A DNA stretch of 64,000 nucleotides. It comes from Polytrichum commune (Eukaryota; Streptophyta; Polytrichopsida; Polytrichales; Polytrichaceae). Below are positions 21,332 through 33,611 of this stretch, piece by piece (within the stretch, counting starts at the first letter, position 1; each line of letters begins with the position of its first letter). Location of the stretch: positions 27,404,001-27,468,000 of the forward strand of contig OX485803.1 of the NCBI GenBank assembly GCA_950295325.1, written 5' to 3'. Made by a program: the position numbers and the translations under genes. Under the pieces are notes generated by a model. The model was not told the DNA's origin. It saw only the letters and a program-made list of their open reading frames with translations, and did not search any database.

Positions 21332-24183
21332 GCGATATGTTTAGAACTCTCAATTTTGTAAGCCCACCAATGGATATTGGTAGCTCTCGAAGATTGCAAC
21401 ATCCGTCGAGGTTTAACATATGCAACCTTGGAAATTGAATCTATAACATAACAACCACATTCTTGTGAGGTATTTTTTGTCGAGTTATGTACAATGAAAA
21501 ATGGCAACAAGACCAAGTTAATCATGAAGATAATAAACATGCAAATAATTTATATCAACAATTGCTCTATCGTTATAGAGCATATCAATGGACAACCCAA
21601 TTATAATTTATACCAACTTTAATCTACTCATTCCAATCTAGGAATAGAGATTTAAGATGCAATACAAAAAATGTTACACCTACTATTTTTCTTCATAACT
21701 ACTTTTATTCATAAAACTCTTATAGCAAGTTTTTCATGGAAACCCACATAACTAGACTTCATTACATCATCTCTTTAATACATGAAACTTACACCCTTTT
21801 TTTTTTGTAAAATGTTCACAATCTATGCATCAAGTTCAATGAGAGTTTTACCTGCATTCCAAAGTCTTTGGGCCAAATGCAATAAAAGTGTTTATTGTAT
21901 GCAAGATCCAACACTATTAAGTTGGGTAATTGCAAATCCTTAGGCAATTCAATGAGATTCAAATGCCTCCATTGTAACCATCTCAATTCCTTGGACCATT
22001 TTGAAAAATCGCCTTTCACATCACAATCTTCCAATATGAGAATTTGGAGTTCATTCAAACTTGCAAAATGTTCAGCTTGCCAAATTGCTTCATTTCCATT
22101 TCCTCTTTTTTGAATTCCACTTGTTGTGAGTCCTCGCACTTTTCCAGTACCCTGCACAAGGAACCTAGCATATATAAACAAACTCCTTTGTTGCAAAGTA
22201 CTTAATAGTCGTAATACTTTGGAAACAAGTACTATTTATCATTTGTGCATCAAATTGTTCCATAAACATCAACTAAAATATCTACCTAATTTCTTCTCTT
22301 CACTAGGTTTTATTATATTCTTAACAAAACTATCCTTCCAACAAATAAGTTGCCTTCATTCTTGTACACAATGATACATGTGTTGTGAATCAACATAAGA
22401 GATTTCAAGAAAATTTGACAACATGTGGTATATATGCCAAGGTCTTCATGATTGTTACCTTATTTTGTTCAAGAACTTTAATGACAGATGAAGGATTACA
22501 CAAGTGGCTTTGCTCCCCTTCATTGCGTGGCGATTTCTTCACGACCACATCGCGTCCCATGTCTCGCAAAAGATCATGCATAGTAAGGAGACCATTCTCA
22601 TCCACCTTAAGTAGACACCTATCAATAAGTTTGCATAGTATTGTAGTTGCTGCAAGCTAAACAAATCATCTGAGTTCCAGAAATCCAATGCCACTTCCTT
22701 TGGCGCACCAACAAGAAAGAAGGCAATATCCAAAAACATTTCTTGTTCAATTTCACCAAGACTATTGTAGCTCAATTTGAGACAATCCAAAACATCTTCA
22801 TTCTTGTGGAGTGTCGTGATTGCCTCGTTCCACAATCTTTCATCCCCCTTTTTGTCAAACAAAAACCCTCCAATAACTTCCAATGCTAAAGGTAAGCCAC
22901 CACATGCATTTGCTATATGGCTTGACACATCATGAAGTCTAGCACTTGGAATATCGTTGTGAAAGGCAGTCTTCATAAAAAGTTGTAAAGAGTTTGATGG
23001 GCTCAACACTTGCACCTCATACAACTCCTTCTCTTCAACATCCTTCATTATGTTGTTCAATAGGTTTCGATCGCGAGATGTGATCAACACTCGACTGCCT
23101 TCGGCAAGATTATTCATCTCTGGTATAAGCTCATCAAATTGACTACGTTTTACAATGTCATCAATGACTACAAATATTTTTTTTTTCTTGATTTGTTCAA
23201 AACAACGTTCAAAACCACCAATATTTTTCATGTCCTCTTGTAGCAAATCCCTCACTAATTTTGCTTTAAGCTTCATCATGTTTGCATCCTTCACATCCTT
23301 TAAGAAACTTCGACAAACAAAATCGTTTTGCTCATTGTATACGTGTGTGGCAAGAGTCGTTTTGCCAATCCCTCCCATGCCAGTTATGCCTACAATACCT
23401 ACATTATTGCCCATGTGGTTCAAAATGTCCAACACCACCTTCGATGATTGCTCTAAACCCACTGGGGACCGCGCATGACGGAGTTGAGCTGGGCCAAAAG
23501 CTTTCAAGACTCTAGCCACAATATCTTTCTTGAGTGCAGATTCATCTCTGTGACCCCAATATCCATTGGAAATCAGTGGGATACATCACATTGTACAATT
23601 CTATGAACAAATCACTAAGCAACCATAAATGATGGAATGTTAACACTTGTGACGTCTAATCAAATTCTACACTAAACATTTATAGAGGTCCATGCGGAGC
23701 TTACTTGTACTCGGAATGTCGAAATCCTATAAGATGAGAAGCTTCCAATAAGGCATTCTTCCACCTCTCCACATCTTCGTATCGTTTTTTCTCCAAATGT
23801 TTTTCAAAACCTTTAGCAAAGGGTCCACTTTCGATCCAACGAAGATGCTCGGGCTCAACGCCTTGAAAAAAAATGGGGATAATCTTCTTGGGGCTTTTCA
23901 TCATATCCAACAGCTCGTTAAGACAATATTTTGATTCAGCATAACCCTTGGAAAATATCGCCAAATGCACACGAACCCCACGGAGAGCCTCATTGATCGA
24001 CTTCAAGGCATGGTTCCCCTTAATAAGAGATTTAGCATCCAAAAATGGATTACAACCACGTACACAAAGCAAATCATACAAGTGAGAAACAAAAGAACCT
24101 TTTACATCTGGTCCGCGATGGTTCAAAAAAACATCATAATAACCCAATGCCTCTAGGCTCAAATCTTGTGAATCGAGCTCCAT
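19194..24183 (-). CDS. TIR-NBS-LRR (TNL) immune receptor gene, probably inactivated
   Basis: Minus-strand exons: 24183-23705 (TIR), 23547-22459 (NBS), 22151-21852 (linker and first LRRs) and 21440-19194 (LRR array). The TIR domain starts YYDVFLNHRGPDVKGSFVSH and keeps 'AIFSKGYAESKYCLNEL'. The NBS has the P-loop GMGGIGKTT, kinase-2 KKIFVVIDDI, RNBS-B GSRVLITSRDR and GLPL CGGLPLALEVIGG. A TMHDLLRDMGRDVV motif stands in the MHD-like position. Such proteins are intracellular nucleotide-binding immune receptors. The TIR and NBS exons join at phase 2, but the MHD part is in a different frame: one base is missing near 22650-22665. The LRR exon ends in TGA at 19194-19196, where sister units have GGA. 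I chose the ATG at 24183; the open frame extends upstream to 24249 without another ATG. With both lesions it is probably a pseudogene, though its paralogs are likely active. Confidence 0.88.
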
Positions 24184-24249
24184 CACTTTGTTGACATCCT
24201 CTGTTTTTTTTTTCCTTTTTTTTGTTATTTTCCTTTTCGGATGAAGCAC

Positions 24250-24574
24250 TCTCTCTTTTTCCCATTTGGATTGTCCTGCACCGACAATATCATAAATTTA
24301 TCCATGAATCAAATAGAGAACACAACTTCAACTTTATTTAGATCCTCATATTGGATGGAATCATATGTGCATGAACCTCATTATCAAATGCAAACCAACA
24401 CCAAAGGAATTGTTGCCAGAGGAATAGCAGGTACAACCCTCCTACATACTCCTCTTCTTACAAACCCAAAAACATCACTGTCACAAAGTGAATGATGTCA
24501 TTGAGCTGACCATGGACACACATTTGTGGGGCATACACCTATGGACCCTAAACCCCACAAGTGCCTCAACATCT
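24250..24574. other. 5' flank of the TNL gene
   Basis: Contains the presumed TNL 5' UTR and promoter. No certain TATA box or further exon was identified. Confidence 0.4.
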
Positions 24575-25260
24575 TAATATTGAGTCTCCATTGCATTCCA
24601 ATAAGGTAGGTTTATTGAAAGGTCTAACATTATTTTTTACAAGAATTAATCTTACTCATATTTATGTCCTTAATAGTTGGATGATAGTGTATTTATAAGA
24701 AACCAAAAGACATTCGTCACATTGAGACCTAATAGTATCTACAACCACCCGTAAGATTATTCCTAGCCCATCTTCAATACTTAGATTATTACCAAAAATT
24801 TGGAACCCGAAATGTGAATCCACTAGGCAACACAAGCTAAGTGACTATTAAGAACATGGTGAAATCATGATTCAAGAAGATAAATCTGGAGTAGAAGGTA
24901 CTTAGATGCACTTGCTTGATTGGCTATGTAGTCTCCTTCCAAGTGTCGAACTGAAAATTAAAATCACTAAATGTTGGATAATGTTGTCATCACTCCGCCA
25001 TTCTTGAGAGAATCCAAAATATTATACGCTTTGCAACCAACTTCAACATGCAGAGCGTCTTGCCCTTTGATTTTACAAGACATGAGGATGAGGATGCCCC
25101 AAAAAATTAATTACATCTTCTCTACAATCATCACCAAAAAAGACAATTGTAATGAGATGCCACACAATAGATTGAACAACACCGTTGATCAAACATCAAT
25201 CCGAAAGAACCGCAAATTGGAGAACTTGTTTTAAACGAATCAGAAGAAGCTTGTAATCGG
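24575..25260 (+). repeat. Diverged direct duplication E, copy 1
   Basis: Aligns with 25400-25985. Shared landmarks: 'tctccattgcattccaataaggtagg' versus 'tctctattgtataccgataaggtagg', 'aaggtactt(a/g)gatgc', 'ttgattggctat(g/a)ta' and 'ccaaacatgaattacatctt'-like ends. Non-coding. It may be an old tandem duplication or two copies of one decayed element. Confidence 0.6.
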
Positions 25261-25399
25261 CTTTAAATGAACAGTTGACACTCAACAAATTCTCTAAAAA
25301 CTTGATACCTTTAAGGATGTAGATCTATCGGAGGTCCAACATGTCACATGAACGGAGGAGAACAAAATCATCAAAAGGGTTACTAGACTAGGGTAGTTC

Positions 25400-25985
25400 A
25401 ATGCCCCATCTCAATTGAATCTCTATTGTATACCGATAAGGTAGGTGAATCAAAGAGTTCAAAAGGATATTTTATAGGAATTATTCCTACTCCTATTAAA
25501 TTTGTTCTTGATAGCTCAAAATATAATTATTTACAATATTACCTTAAATCAATGACAAACATACTCAAAAGAAGCACTCACTTGATCCTCAATGAAGAAA
25601 TACAAGGTACTTGGATGCCCTAACTTGATTGGCTATATATTCTCCTTGAAGTGTGAAATTAGAATGATAAAGAGTCACTATAAATCAGACTCAGGTATCG
25701 TCACCCCAATGTTCCTGAGATTCTCCAAATTACTACACCCTTGCAACCAAATCCAAAATGCGAACACTATGTGGATTGTGTTTCCTTTATGATTTTGCAA
25801 AGACACAAGACGACGACGATGCACACAGAAGTTCAGACTTTACTATCCAAACATGAATTACATCTTTCCTACAATCAATGACCAAGAAAAGATGGCAGAA
25901 GTGAGTTACTATGCACAATAGACTGGAATGAGACAGTTGACCAAACATCAATACAAGTGAACCCAAATTAAAGAATTCATCTCAT
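25400..25985 (+). repeat. Diverged direct duplication E, copy 2
   Basis: Second copy of the block at 24575-25260, about 70-75 percent similar by eye and in the same orientation, starting about 825 bp downstream of it. No gene was found in it. Confidence 0.6.
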
Positions 25986-26189
25986 ATTCAACTCGAAATA
26001 AAACACAACAAAGATTGGAATGAAACCGTTGACTGATAGTGGCATCACAAACCCCACCACACGATTCTCAACCTCCACTCATTTTTATGAAACCTAAAGC
26101 AAGAGTAGAAACTGATAAACCTCTAAGCCCTTATGCACTAATAGTTTGCTTCAACATATCACAAGATAGTCTCTCCCTTTACTCAGGAC

Positions 26190-26690
26190 TGAAAATTTTC
26201 AAACCAAAACACCTGCATTCTCTTTAGAGCCGACGAGAACGTTTGAATTAGATGAATATCGACTACCGACAGATTCTAGCTACTGACAAATTTGGAACAT
26301 GAGCTCCTGTTTAGAATTTAGAGTGCCAAGCCTTGTCATCAGGCTTTACCTCAGGATTCATCGTGCCAATTATCTAATGAAGCAAAGAAACCACGTGTAA
26401 TCAAGCACTCCCTACACATACTTCAACACTTTGTACATAGTTGCAGATCCTTTGATAGCAGGTCTCTCCCAGAAACTCCAGAAAAAATCACCACTCCACG
26501 AGTATGCTTCAGGATATGTATACAACTAATAAAGAAGCCACCATGGATGATCCTCTTACATCAGAAGGATTTTTGTTCACAATTATGTCCGGTTCACACA
26601 CCTGCTAGATGTCCAACAATTCACATGGACAGAGGCAAAACGAAAGCACCAAAAGGACTACTAAACAAAGGCAATGCTGGCCCAGGGTGG
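26190..26690 (+). repeat. Dispersed duplication F, copy A
   Basis: About 500 bp closely similar to 30356-30850. Shared strings include 'gaattagatgaatatcgact', 'atttggaacatgagctcc', 'gatgatcctcttacatcaga' and 'ctgctagatgtccaacaatt'. Some frames read through in parts ('FELDEYRLPTDSSY'), which may be relict coding sequence. I do not recognise a protein. Confidence 0.75.
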
Positions 26691-27142
26691 CAGCAACTGG
26701 GATATACTGCAAGAGTCCTCGGATAATAAGATCATTCCAGAGTTGATAATGGTTCTATAATGATGTATTGTAGAGTTGTTATAAAAGTCTTCAAAACATG
26801 AGGTGGACCATAAGGTATGTGAGTGTTATTTGGTTCGTTTTCATGTTCTCCAACTTTCACCGATTAGATTTACACAACAAAACCCGTGATGCAATACCAA
26901 ACTTGCAATGAAACATCTGCAAAAACTGGATTGAAAATCGGACCTCCCCTTATCTAGTTATGATTAACGGAAGTGCATGTTTGTTGATTTCTTAATTGGA
27001 TGCATAGGTCCTCTCAATTGAGTTCAAAATTCCCATATTATGTCCATGACCTGATTGGTTATGACCAATAATCAACTTGAGTAGGAGGATGACTCACTAC
27101 TTCCACAGTTCATCATCCACTCTCCTCCCACTGCATTAGATA
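26691..27142. other. Spacer without recognised feature
   Basis: AT-rich DNA between duplication F and MITE 2 copy B. No open frame or repeat was matched. Confidence 0.5.
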
Positions 27143-27469
27143 GTCCTATTATTGTGGGCCACAATAATTTTCTAGAGCCCATGTTGATTCTCATTATAAA
27201 AATTGATGTGGGCCACATTATTATTCAACCCACGCTAAATTTCTCGTAGAAAATTAACGTGGGCCACAATAATTGTTCTTCTAAAAAATTTATGGGACGA
27301 TTAATTTATTTTGTGCAACATTTGTCCAATAACTAACATTCAATGTGTTGGTCGGAAGTCTTCATGAAGACTTAGGGGATGACCCAAGGTCTCGGACCCA
27401 TGCTAATTCTACCTCGACTAGAAAAATAGTGTGGCCCAAGCGAATAATTTCCACCTACACAAATAAGAC
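27143..27469. mobile_element. MITE family 2, copy B
   Basis: 327 bp with inverted ends GTCCTATTATTGTGGG and CCTACACAAATAAGAC, flanked on both sides by TA. It contains several 'gtgggccaca' palindromes and aligns with 3711-4000. Non-coding. The TA flanks suggest Tc1/mariner-like mobilisation. Confidence 0.7.
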
Positions 27470-28429
27470 TATTTAATGTAGTTATCTAGTCTTTCTAAGT
27501 TACTCATTGTGCACCCATTCATTCATTTGGAACCACAATAAGCGTATGAAGTGTCAATGCCTCGAAACACATTGCTTGTTGATTAGTTTGGTTTGTCACT
27601 TGTGTCTTACACCGTTTCACCTATTATTGTGGGCCGAAAGTTAGTATGAGTACAAAATACCATGGCCCATTCTATTTTATGCACATGTCAAATTTTAGGA
27701 TGACTTATGGTTTAGTAAAATATTAGAATCAAAATGTAAACTAATGTGAACAACTTAACATTACTCAAATAGTAGTGTTTGTTCCGTGGGCCCCTTGGAC
27801 CACCCCCACTCCAGATTCAAATATCTTATGGTGGGATGATGCAAGCATCTTCGGCCGCTTTCGGGCCTGGGTACCAAAGTACTCAAAATGAACAATTTCT
27901 CCTTTTGTATTGAATTTAAGTGACAAAATTTTCTTGAATATTAGAGCTCCATCCCGTTTGGTCCAATAGCTATCAAACCTCTCGTGCACCCTATTCATCG
28001 AGGACTCTGGAATGGTAACAGGCGTGATTACAACCCTGAGGTTTGGGAATTCCCCAACATGACAAAACTAAACGAAACAAAGACCTTTCCTGATATTAAT
28101 GTGCAACATTTGCAACTAATACCGGTATTAGAAACAGTCCATTGAACCCTTTGGGTGGACATGACAAAAGGTGGTGAAGTGATGTGGCTTTTAAAAGCCA
28201 TCGAACAAAACAAAAATGACTTGGAACATAGTCTGGACTTTATGCTCGAGCTAACTGGGTATTGTAACAATCAGAGTGATTTGGGCCAAGGTAGTCTTAC
28301 AATGTTCAGGCTCACAAACACACACAGGGGTGCATCAAAAAAACGCAGTGCCATTCAAATCAGACCCACTCCATGAGTGAAGAATAATTTTGGGGCCAAT
28401 TGCAGTAGATGGGTCTTCTTCAGTGGCTA
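27470..28429. other. Spacer without recognised gene
   Basis: Short overlapping open frames on both strands at 27765-28376 show no recognised domain. They may be relicts of a transposon protein. No confident annotation. Confidence 0.4.
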
Positions 28430-28610
28430 GTTTTCTTAATCGGACCTCTAGATTTGACTGGTATGTGGTTCAGTGAGGATCGAAAAGAAAATATTATAAA
28501 GACACATGTTTAAGAGAGACTGGACTAAGTCTTCGAATATTAATAACTACTCTACACTCAATACTGAACACAACTGGAAGGAACTATGTCAGCCAACAGT
28601 GAGCCTAAAA
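28430..28610 (+). repeat. Dispersed repeat R, copy 2 (partial)
   Basis: Short diverged copy of the R repeat, recognised by 'cggacctctagatttgactggtatgtgg', 'agacacatgtttaagagaga' and a degenerate 'aataactactctacactcaatac' core. Confidence 0.55.
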
Positions 28611-30355
28611 ACTAAGGTCTAAGGTGTCCACAGTACAACCTACCCACACCATTTCTGTGATTACTTACTGAGTCTACAAGTCATTCTTTTATATCTATAG
28701 GTTTGAAATTTTATTTAGTGCATTATCTTATGTCAAGGAGCAAATATACATTCATATTTGACATTGACCATCGATCTACAGAGCACGTTTTTGCATCCAA
28801 CAAAGGTATGCAAGTCCTGCATATGAACTTTGACATTCTAGTAAGATCAACATATTCAACCAAATAACAAGGTGCACTTGATGAATGAGCTAATTTTAGA
28901 CAGGTTTACTCTTGACCCGATTAACTGACTTCTGGAAGTATGTAGTTCAAATACACAGTTTTGAGTGCGTCATGACTGAGATATATAAGGCCTCTTAGGC
29001 GTTTGAGGAGTTGACGTTCAATTGCTAATGTTACTCTTATGACGAGCTTCTCCACCTACTTAGCAATTGAGAACGTTGGGAGACCAATCTGAGAACCAAT
29101 TAGCAAACGAGTACTCAAGCGGTACAAAATCATCTAAATGTTGCATTGAGTTTATTACCGAATTGGCACATTTCACTTTCAAACATTGAACCCTAAATTG
29201 AGAGAAGCAATGTAGAAGAGCTCACCTGCAGGTGATGTTCTTGTTGCAGATGCCGTAAGGCCCACAGTAGTTTAATAGGTTGCAGTGTAGATTCAAAATT
29301 GGTCACCCTGAACATCCCTTTACGAGGACCCACTCCCGACAAAAAGTTCCATTATGTTGAAGGATAACTCTCATGCCACCACCCAATATCTTGAAACTTA
29401 CCACTCGAAATGAGATTCCCAGCCCCAACAAATTGTGAGGGTCCGGGGAAATGACAGACCCATTCGAGGACCGTCCTTATGCTCTTGTAACAACAATATC
29501 AAAAATAGGTTGAAATAGATACAATGCTGAATACAGCGAAGCCTTGTCCTGGAGAGCGAGCTTTAGAAGATTGCGTCAAAAACCTTCACTGCATCAGAAA
29601 CACATCAAATGAATTCCTACATAGCAAAGTCGGTGCAAAATTCAGGTTTTTTTAGTAAATATTCATAGAACATCAAATTCGTCAAATTTTCAACGAGTTT
29701 TCCACTAATTTCTCTATGCTCACCACCTAGAGACCTCCTCAGGAAGAAACTAAAATAATCTAGGCCAGAATCTCTTGTTACATAGTCTATTATCTGTACA
29801 ACAATAAATCACTCTTCAGCCTGTCCTTCTCTAATCTCACCCCAAAATTGAAACCATAGCAGTCCTGGTAATAGTCACCTTACATGACTTTCCAGTTTCT
29901 GCCGTTTGACATCAACAAACATTCAAATCTAAATAAAAATTAATAAAATTCTGTAGCTCACAGTGAACAGCTCTTCACCCTCCTCCTCCTCACTGAAACC
30001 ATAACCAAACTTGAGAAGAAAATGAGTTCTTAAGTCGCTTCCCCCGAAATTCAACATCTACAGCTTGCCATGACCAAAACTCTGTACCTCTCACCATGAC
30101 CACTATCCACCGTTTTCCCTTTCCTCACTACAATCTGAACAAAACTGAACACCATATCCCTTCTATCCTCCTACCTAAGCCTCCTTATCGTAATCCTGAT
30201 GACGCCACACACACTTCGAAAAAGATACTGACACCAAAATTTCATGTCACAAACTCTAAAATCTCTCCACCTCACCATCCCAACTCTCCCACCCTCTTCT
30301 TCTCCTCCTCACTGCAATCTGAACCCAAATTTTCGAGGAGAACACAATCAATCAC
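28611..30355. other. Gene-poor spacer
   Basis: AT-rich DNA with no recognised gene. A short piece near 28935-28990 resembles the repeat at 1710-1780. Low-complexity 'ctcctcctcctc' runs occur near 29980 and 30295. Confidence 0.45.
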
Positions 30356-30850
30356 AACTGCAAAATCTTCAAATTAAAACGCCTGCATCCTCTCTTGAGC
30401 CGATGAGACCATTTGAATTAGATGAATATCGACTACCGACAGATTCCAGCTACCGACAAATTTGGAACATGAGCTCCCCGTTCAGAATTTAGATCGCCAA
30501 GCCTTGTCGGGTTTTACCGTGCCGATTATCTTACGAAGCAAAGAAATCACATGCAATCGATCACTCCCTACGCATACTTCAGCACTTTGTAAATAGTTGC
30601 AGATCCTTCAATAGCGGATCTCTCCCAAACACTCCAGAAAACCTCACCTCATACTACAGGTACGCTTTAAGATGTGTATACAACTAATAAAAAAGTCACC
30701 CTGGATGATCCTCTTACATCAGACGGGTTTTTCTCCACAAATATGCATGGTTCTCTCACCTGCTAGATGTCCAACAATTCGACCTTGGACGGAGGCAGAA
30801 TAAAAGCACCAAATTAAACTACTAAACAAGGGCAGTGTCGGTAGGCGCAT
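30356..30850 (+). repeat. Dispersed duplication F, copy B
   Basis: Second copy of 26190-26690, about 80-85 percent similar by eye and in the same orientation, starting about 4.2 kb away. Similarity ends near 'aaacaagggcagtg', after which the two flanks differ. Confidence 0.75.
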
Positions 30851-31621
30851 GCACTGACGTCGTTGCTGATTCCACCTGAGATACTAGACGCTCTCCGAGA
30901 AGACAGACACCCCTCCCTTGCTTCAAATCGCAATCCCTCTTTCACTCGCCCCACCAATCCTCCAAACTCTGGTCTGCAGCCAATTGCAGTGGTCGATCTG
31001 GTGCAAAGCAGCACCAAAAGCCTAGCTCAAATCGCTTGGAAGGTGCAATTTAGCCATCGATGTGTAGAGAAAGACTTGAACAGCTCTCTGGATCATTGAA
31101 ACTTGGAGCCTATGGGAGAAATGGCACTTTAAGTTTCCCTTCTAGCGCGCTGCTTGGCTCGGCGTGTCTGCTCTCCCAAGTTTGCCCTGCGTCTTCCTCG
31201 CAGGAGAGAGACGGAGGAGGACCGCGTCAGAGAAGGAGGAGGATGAGAACTGGATGGATGAACATCTGTCGGACGGATGTAAGCGTTGGGTGACGTGGCC
31301 TATACCACCCATTCTTCTCTTATTACTTCTACTGGCTCCTCTTCTTCGACCCCCATGGGCTACCGAGCTACTAGTCATAGTATATAACCAAAAAAAATCA
31401 CCACTACTACCACCAACAATACTAGCATTCTATCTTACACGTAATTCATATTTGAAGTTGCTATCGGCTCTTTTCTTTCTACTAGTATGGGCCCCCTTCC
31501 TCGTCACTTGGTTAAAATTCCTCCTTGTCAATACTCGACGTCCCCCTCCTTTTACGACTACCTTACCCTAACAATTTCACTAGTATTGTAAGTCTAGTAG
31601 AGGTAGTACCTCCTGATACTA
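30851..31621. other. GC-richer region with unassigned open frames
   Basis: A plus-strand frame at 30863-31099 and another at 31164-31571 are open. The second encodes a hydrophobic stretch ('PPILLLLLLLAPLL') but has no ATG near its start and no recognised domain. Composition is less AT-rich than the surroundings. I make no gene call. Confidence 0.3.
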
Positions 31622-31845
31622 CACTAAATGTGATATTTAATGTCACTTATTATTTGGAATTACACAATGCTATACCTTTTTACTATTGATGTATTTTTTT
31701 ACCAAGTGAAAGTTGTTATTGTTCTATATATAATGTTCAAACAACCAATTTGACATTTGTTGCTGAAATATGAGATATACAATAAATAAAAATATTGCAT
31801 TGCGTAGTTCCAAATAGTAAGTGACACTAAATATCATATTTAGTG
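31622..31845. mobile_element. MITE family 4, about 50-bp inverted ends
   Basis: A 224-bp element with long terminal inverted repeats. The left arm CACTAAATGTGATATTTAAT and following bases pair with the right arm ending ATATCATATTTAGTG over about 50 bp, with few mismatches. TA flanks both ends. The interior of about 120 bp is AT-rich and non-coding. A run of ten C follows the right flank. Confidence 0.82.
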
Positions 31846-32389
31846 TACCATCCCCCCCCCATAGTTAGATTATCCTATTTGCTCATACCTTATTAATCTC
31901 CTATGTCTTGCCCTGGTAGTAAAATCCCCATATTGGGTCTTCCCTTGCAATTGGCTGACGCTATTTGTGAATCTTGCTCCTACCACTCCATATCCTTACT
32001 AAAGTTTTGTGGTACTAAGTAACCATACCGAGACCTCATTTATTGGACTACTTTCTTTACCACTACTGGATATCATTCAAGCCAAGGTAGTATTCCTCAA
32101 GATCCAAATATAAATCAATACATATTTGAAAATACAAATCATAAATTGTAATTGAATATATCATTTGTCATCAATGGTTGGGTGGAGCATTGCAAAGCCC
32201 TTAGTTCGATTATGGGATATCACATGGTGCACATGGTTCAAGCCATGTATAAATTACATGAATGTCTTATGTAATCCTCTTAGTAGTAGCGTGGCCACAA
32301 TAACGACATCATCGTTAGGTTGAGGCAAAAAAATTGTCACTGTAAAGTAGGCAACCCTTATTCAACTACTTTTCTTATTCAAATATAAA

Positions 32390-32660
32390 TGTTTGAGTGG
32401 GCTATGATTCGATGTGGCTCCAAAATGGATACCAAAGAAACACGTGTAAAAAACAATTACATTTTGTGCTCAAAATATGATTACCATTCTAAACTTCACA
32501 GTCGACATAATTGAGAGATCTATACGACCTTTTAATGAGCATGATAATCTCTCACTTTGATAGTGAATAAGAAATTCATATGAACTCCAAAAAATCATGA
32601 CTCAAGAAAGTGGCTACGGCCTTGATTTGGCTTCGCCAACCATCTCAAACCAAGGTAGAA
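32390..32660 (+). repeat. Dispersed repeat R, copy 3
   Basis: Recognised by 'gatgtggctccaaaatggat', 'tttgtgctcaaaatatgatt' and 'accattctaaact', then 'gaataagaaattcatatgaact', which also occurs in copy 6. Confidence 0.65.
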
Positions 32661-33611
32661 AAACCGAAAATGGTGATTGACCACTACTAGTGCACTAGAC
32701 TAGGCGTATAATGATTCATGTGTGAACCCAAAATGGCTAATTTTGAAAGTGAGGGACCAAAAAAGATATAATGATAAGTGGGATGCAGTGATTGGCTGAA
32801 TAGATGATGTTTCACTCCACTTGCGATCAATTTTGGGTGTCATTTAATTAACCATTTTGTGTGCACTCATATGCAAAGTAAGATATCTTGATGCTCAAAT
32901 TCGAGAGACTCTAGTAAACAAATAGGAGGTTTGACTTACTTGCCTCTTTGAAGAAATGTAACTAATTATTTACAAGAAGTAAAATTACGAAACAACGTGC
33001 ATTCATCATCATTTCCTCTACCCTATGGCTGAAAATTATTGCACAAATTTCGAGCCACTCTTTTGGCTGAATCAACTTATTTTCACCTGTTTCCGTATAT
33101 CTACCTTAAACGCGTGTTCATATCGCCGAAGGAGCGGGCTCATCGTTAAAGTAACCATTTAAGAGCCATCTACCTTACTAGCACTCGACTTACCGGCAAG
33201 TCCTACCGTATTGCAACTCCTGCTGAAATACACAAGATTTCGCCTGACACGCATGAATCCTCACGGTCCCACCCACTCAAGGTTTTTTCACGAAGAGGGG
33301 AAAACCAATTAATTAGTGCCGACGGTATATGAATTTCTGGGTTGTGCAGGACTAATTCAATGGGTCGGAGCAGTATGCGTCGTGATTGTTGGATTGAAGA
33401 GTTGAACTTAACTTAGTGTTTGTCAGATTTTTTATTGTATATCTACAGCTTAGGTGTCAGTCTCCGGATGTGTAAGTTTGATGTGCTAAGTTTAGTGGAG
33501 CCGATGAGCAGAAGATCGGGGCAATCGATTTTGTGTTGAGGAGGAACTTGAACTGTTTTGTTGGAAATTTTGGAGAAAGGGTTTGCTGAATTAGGTTGGA
33601 AGTTCAAAAGG
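32661..33611 (+). other. 5' flank of the ceramidase-like gene
   Basis: Holds the presumed promoter and 5' UTR of the gene starting at 33612. No definite TATA box was seen and no other gene recognised. Confidence 0.4.

Noticed and set aside
27765-28376. Opposed frames near 28 kb as a transposase remnant
   Set aside because: I could not name any catalytic or DNA-binding motif, so the idea remains unsupported.
31164-31571. A 135-codon hydrophobic open frame as a membrane protein gene
   Set aside because: No ATG near the start, no recognised family, and composition explained by low-complexity Leu/Pro runs. The evidence is too weak for a call.
33558-33611. Longer N-terminus for the ceramidase-like protein
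   Set aside because: The upstream part of the frame has no ATG. The first ATG at 33612 leads directly into the expected membrane helix.
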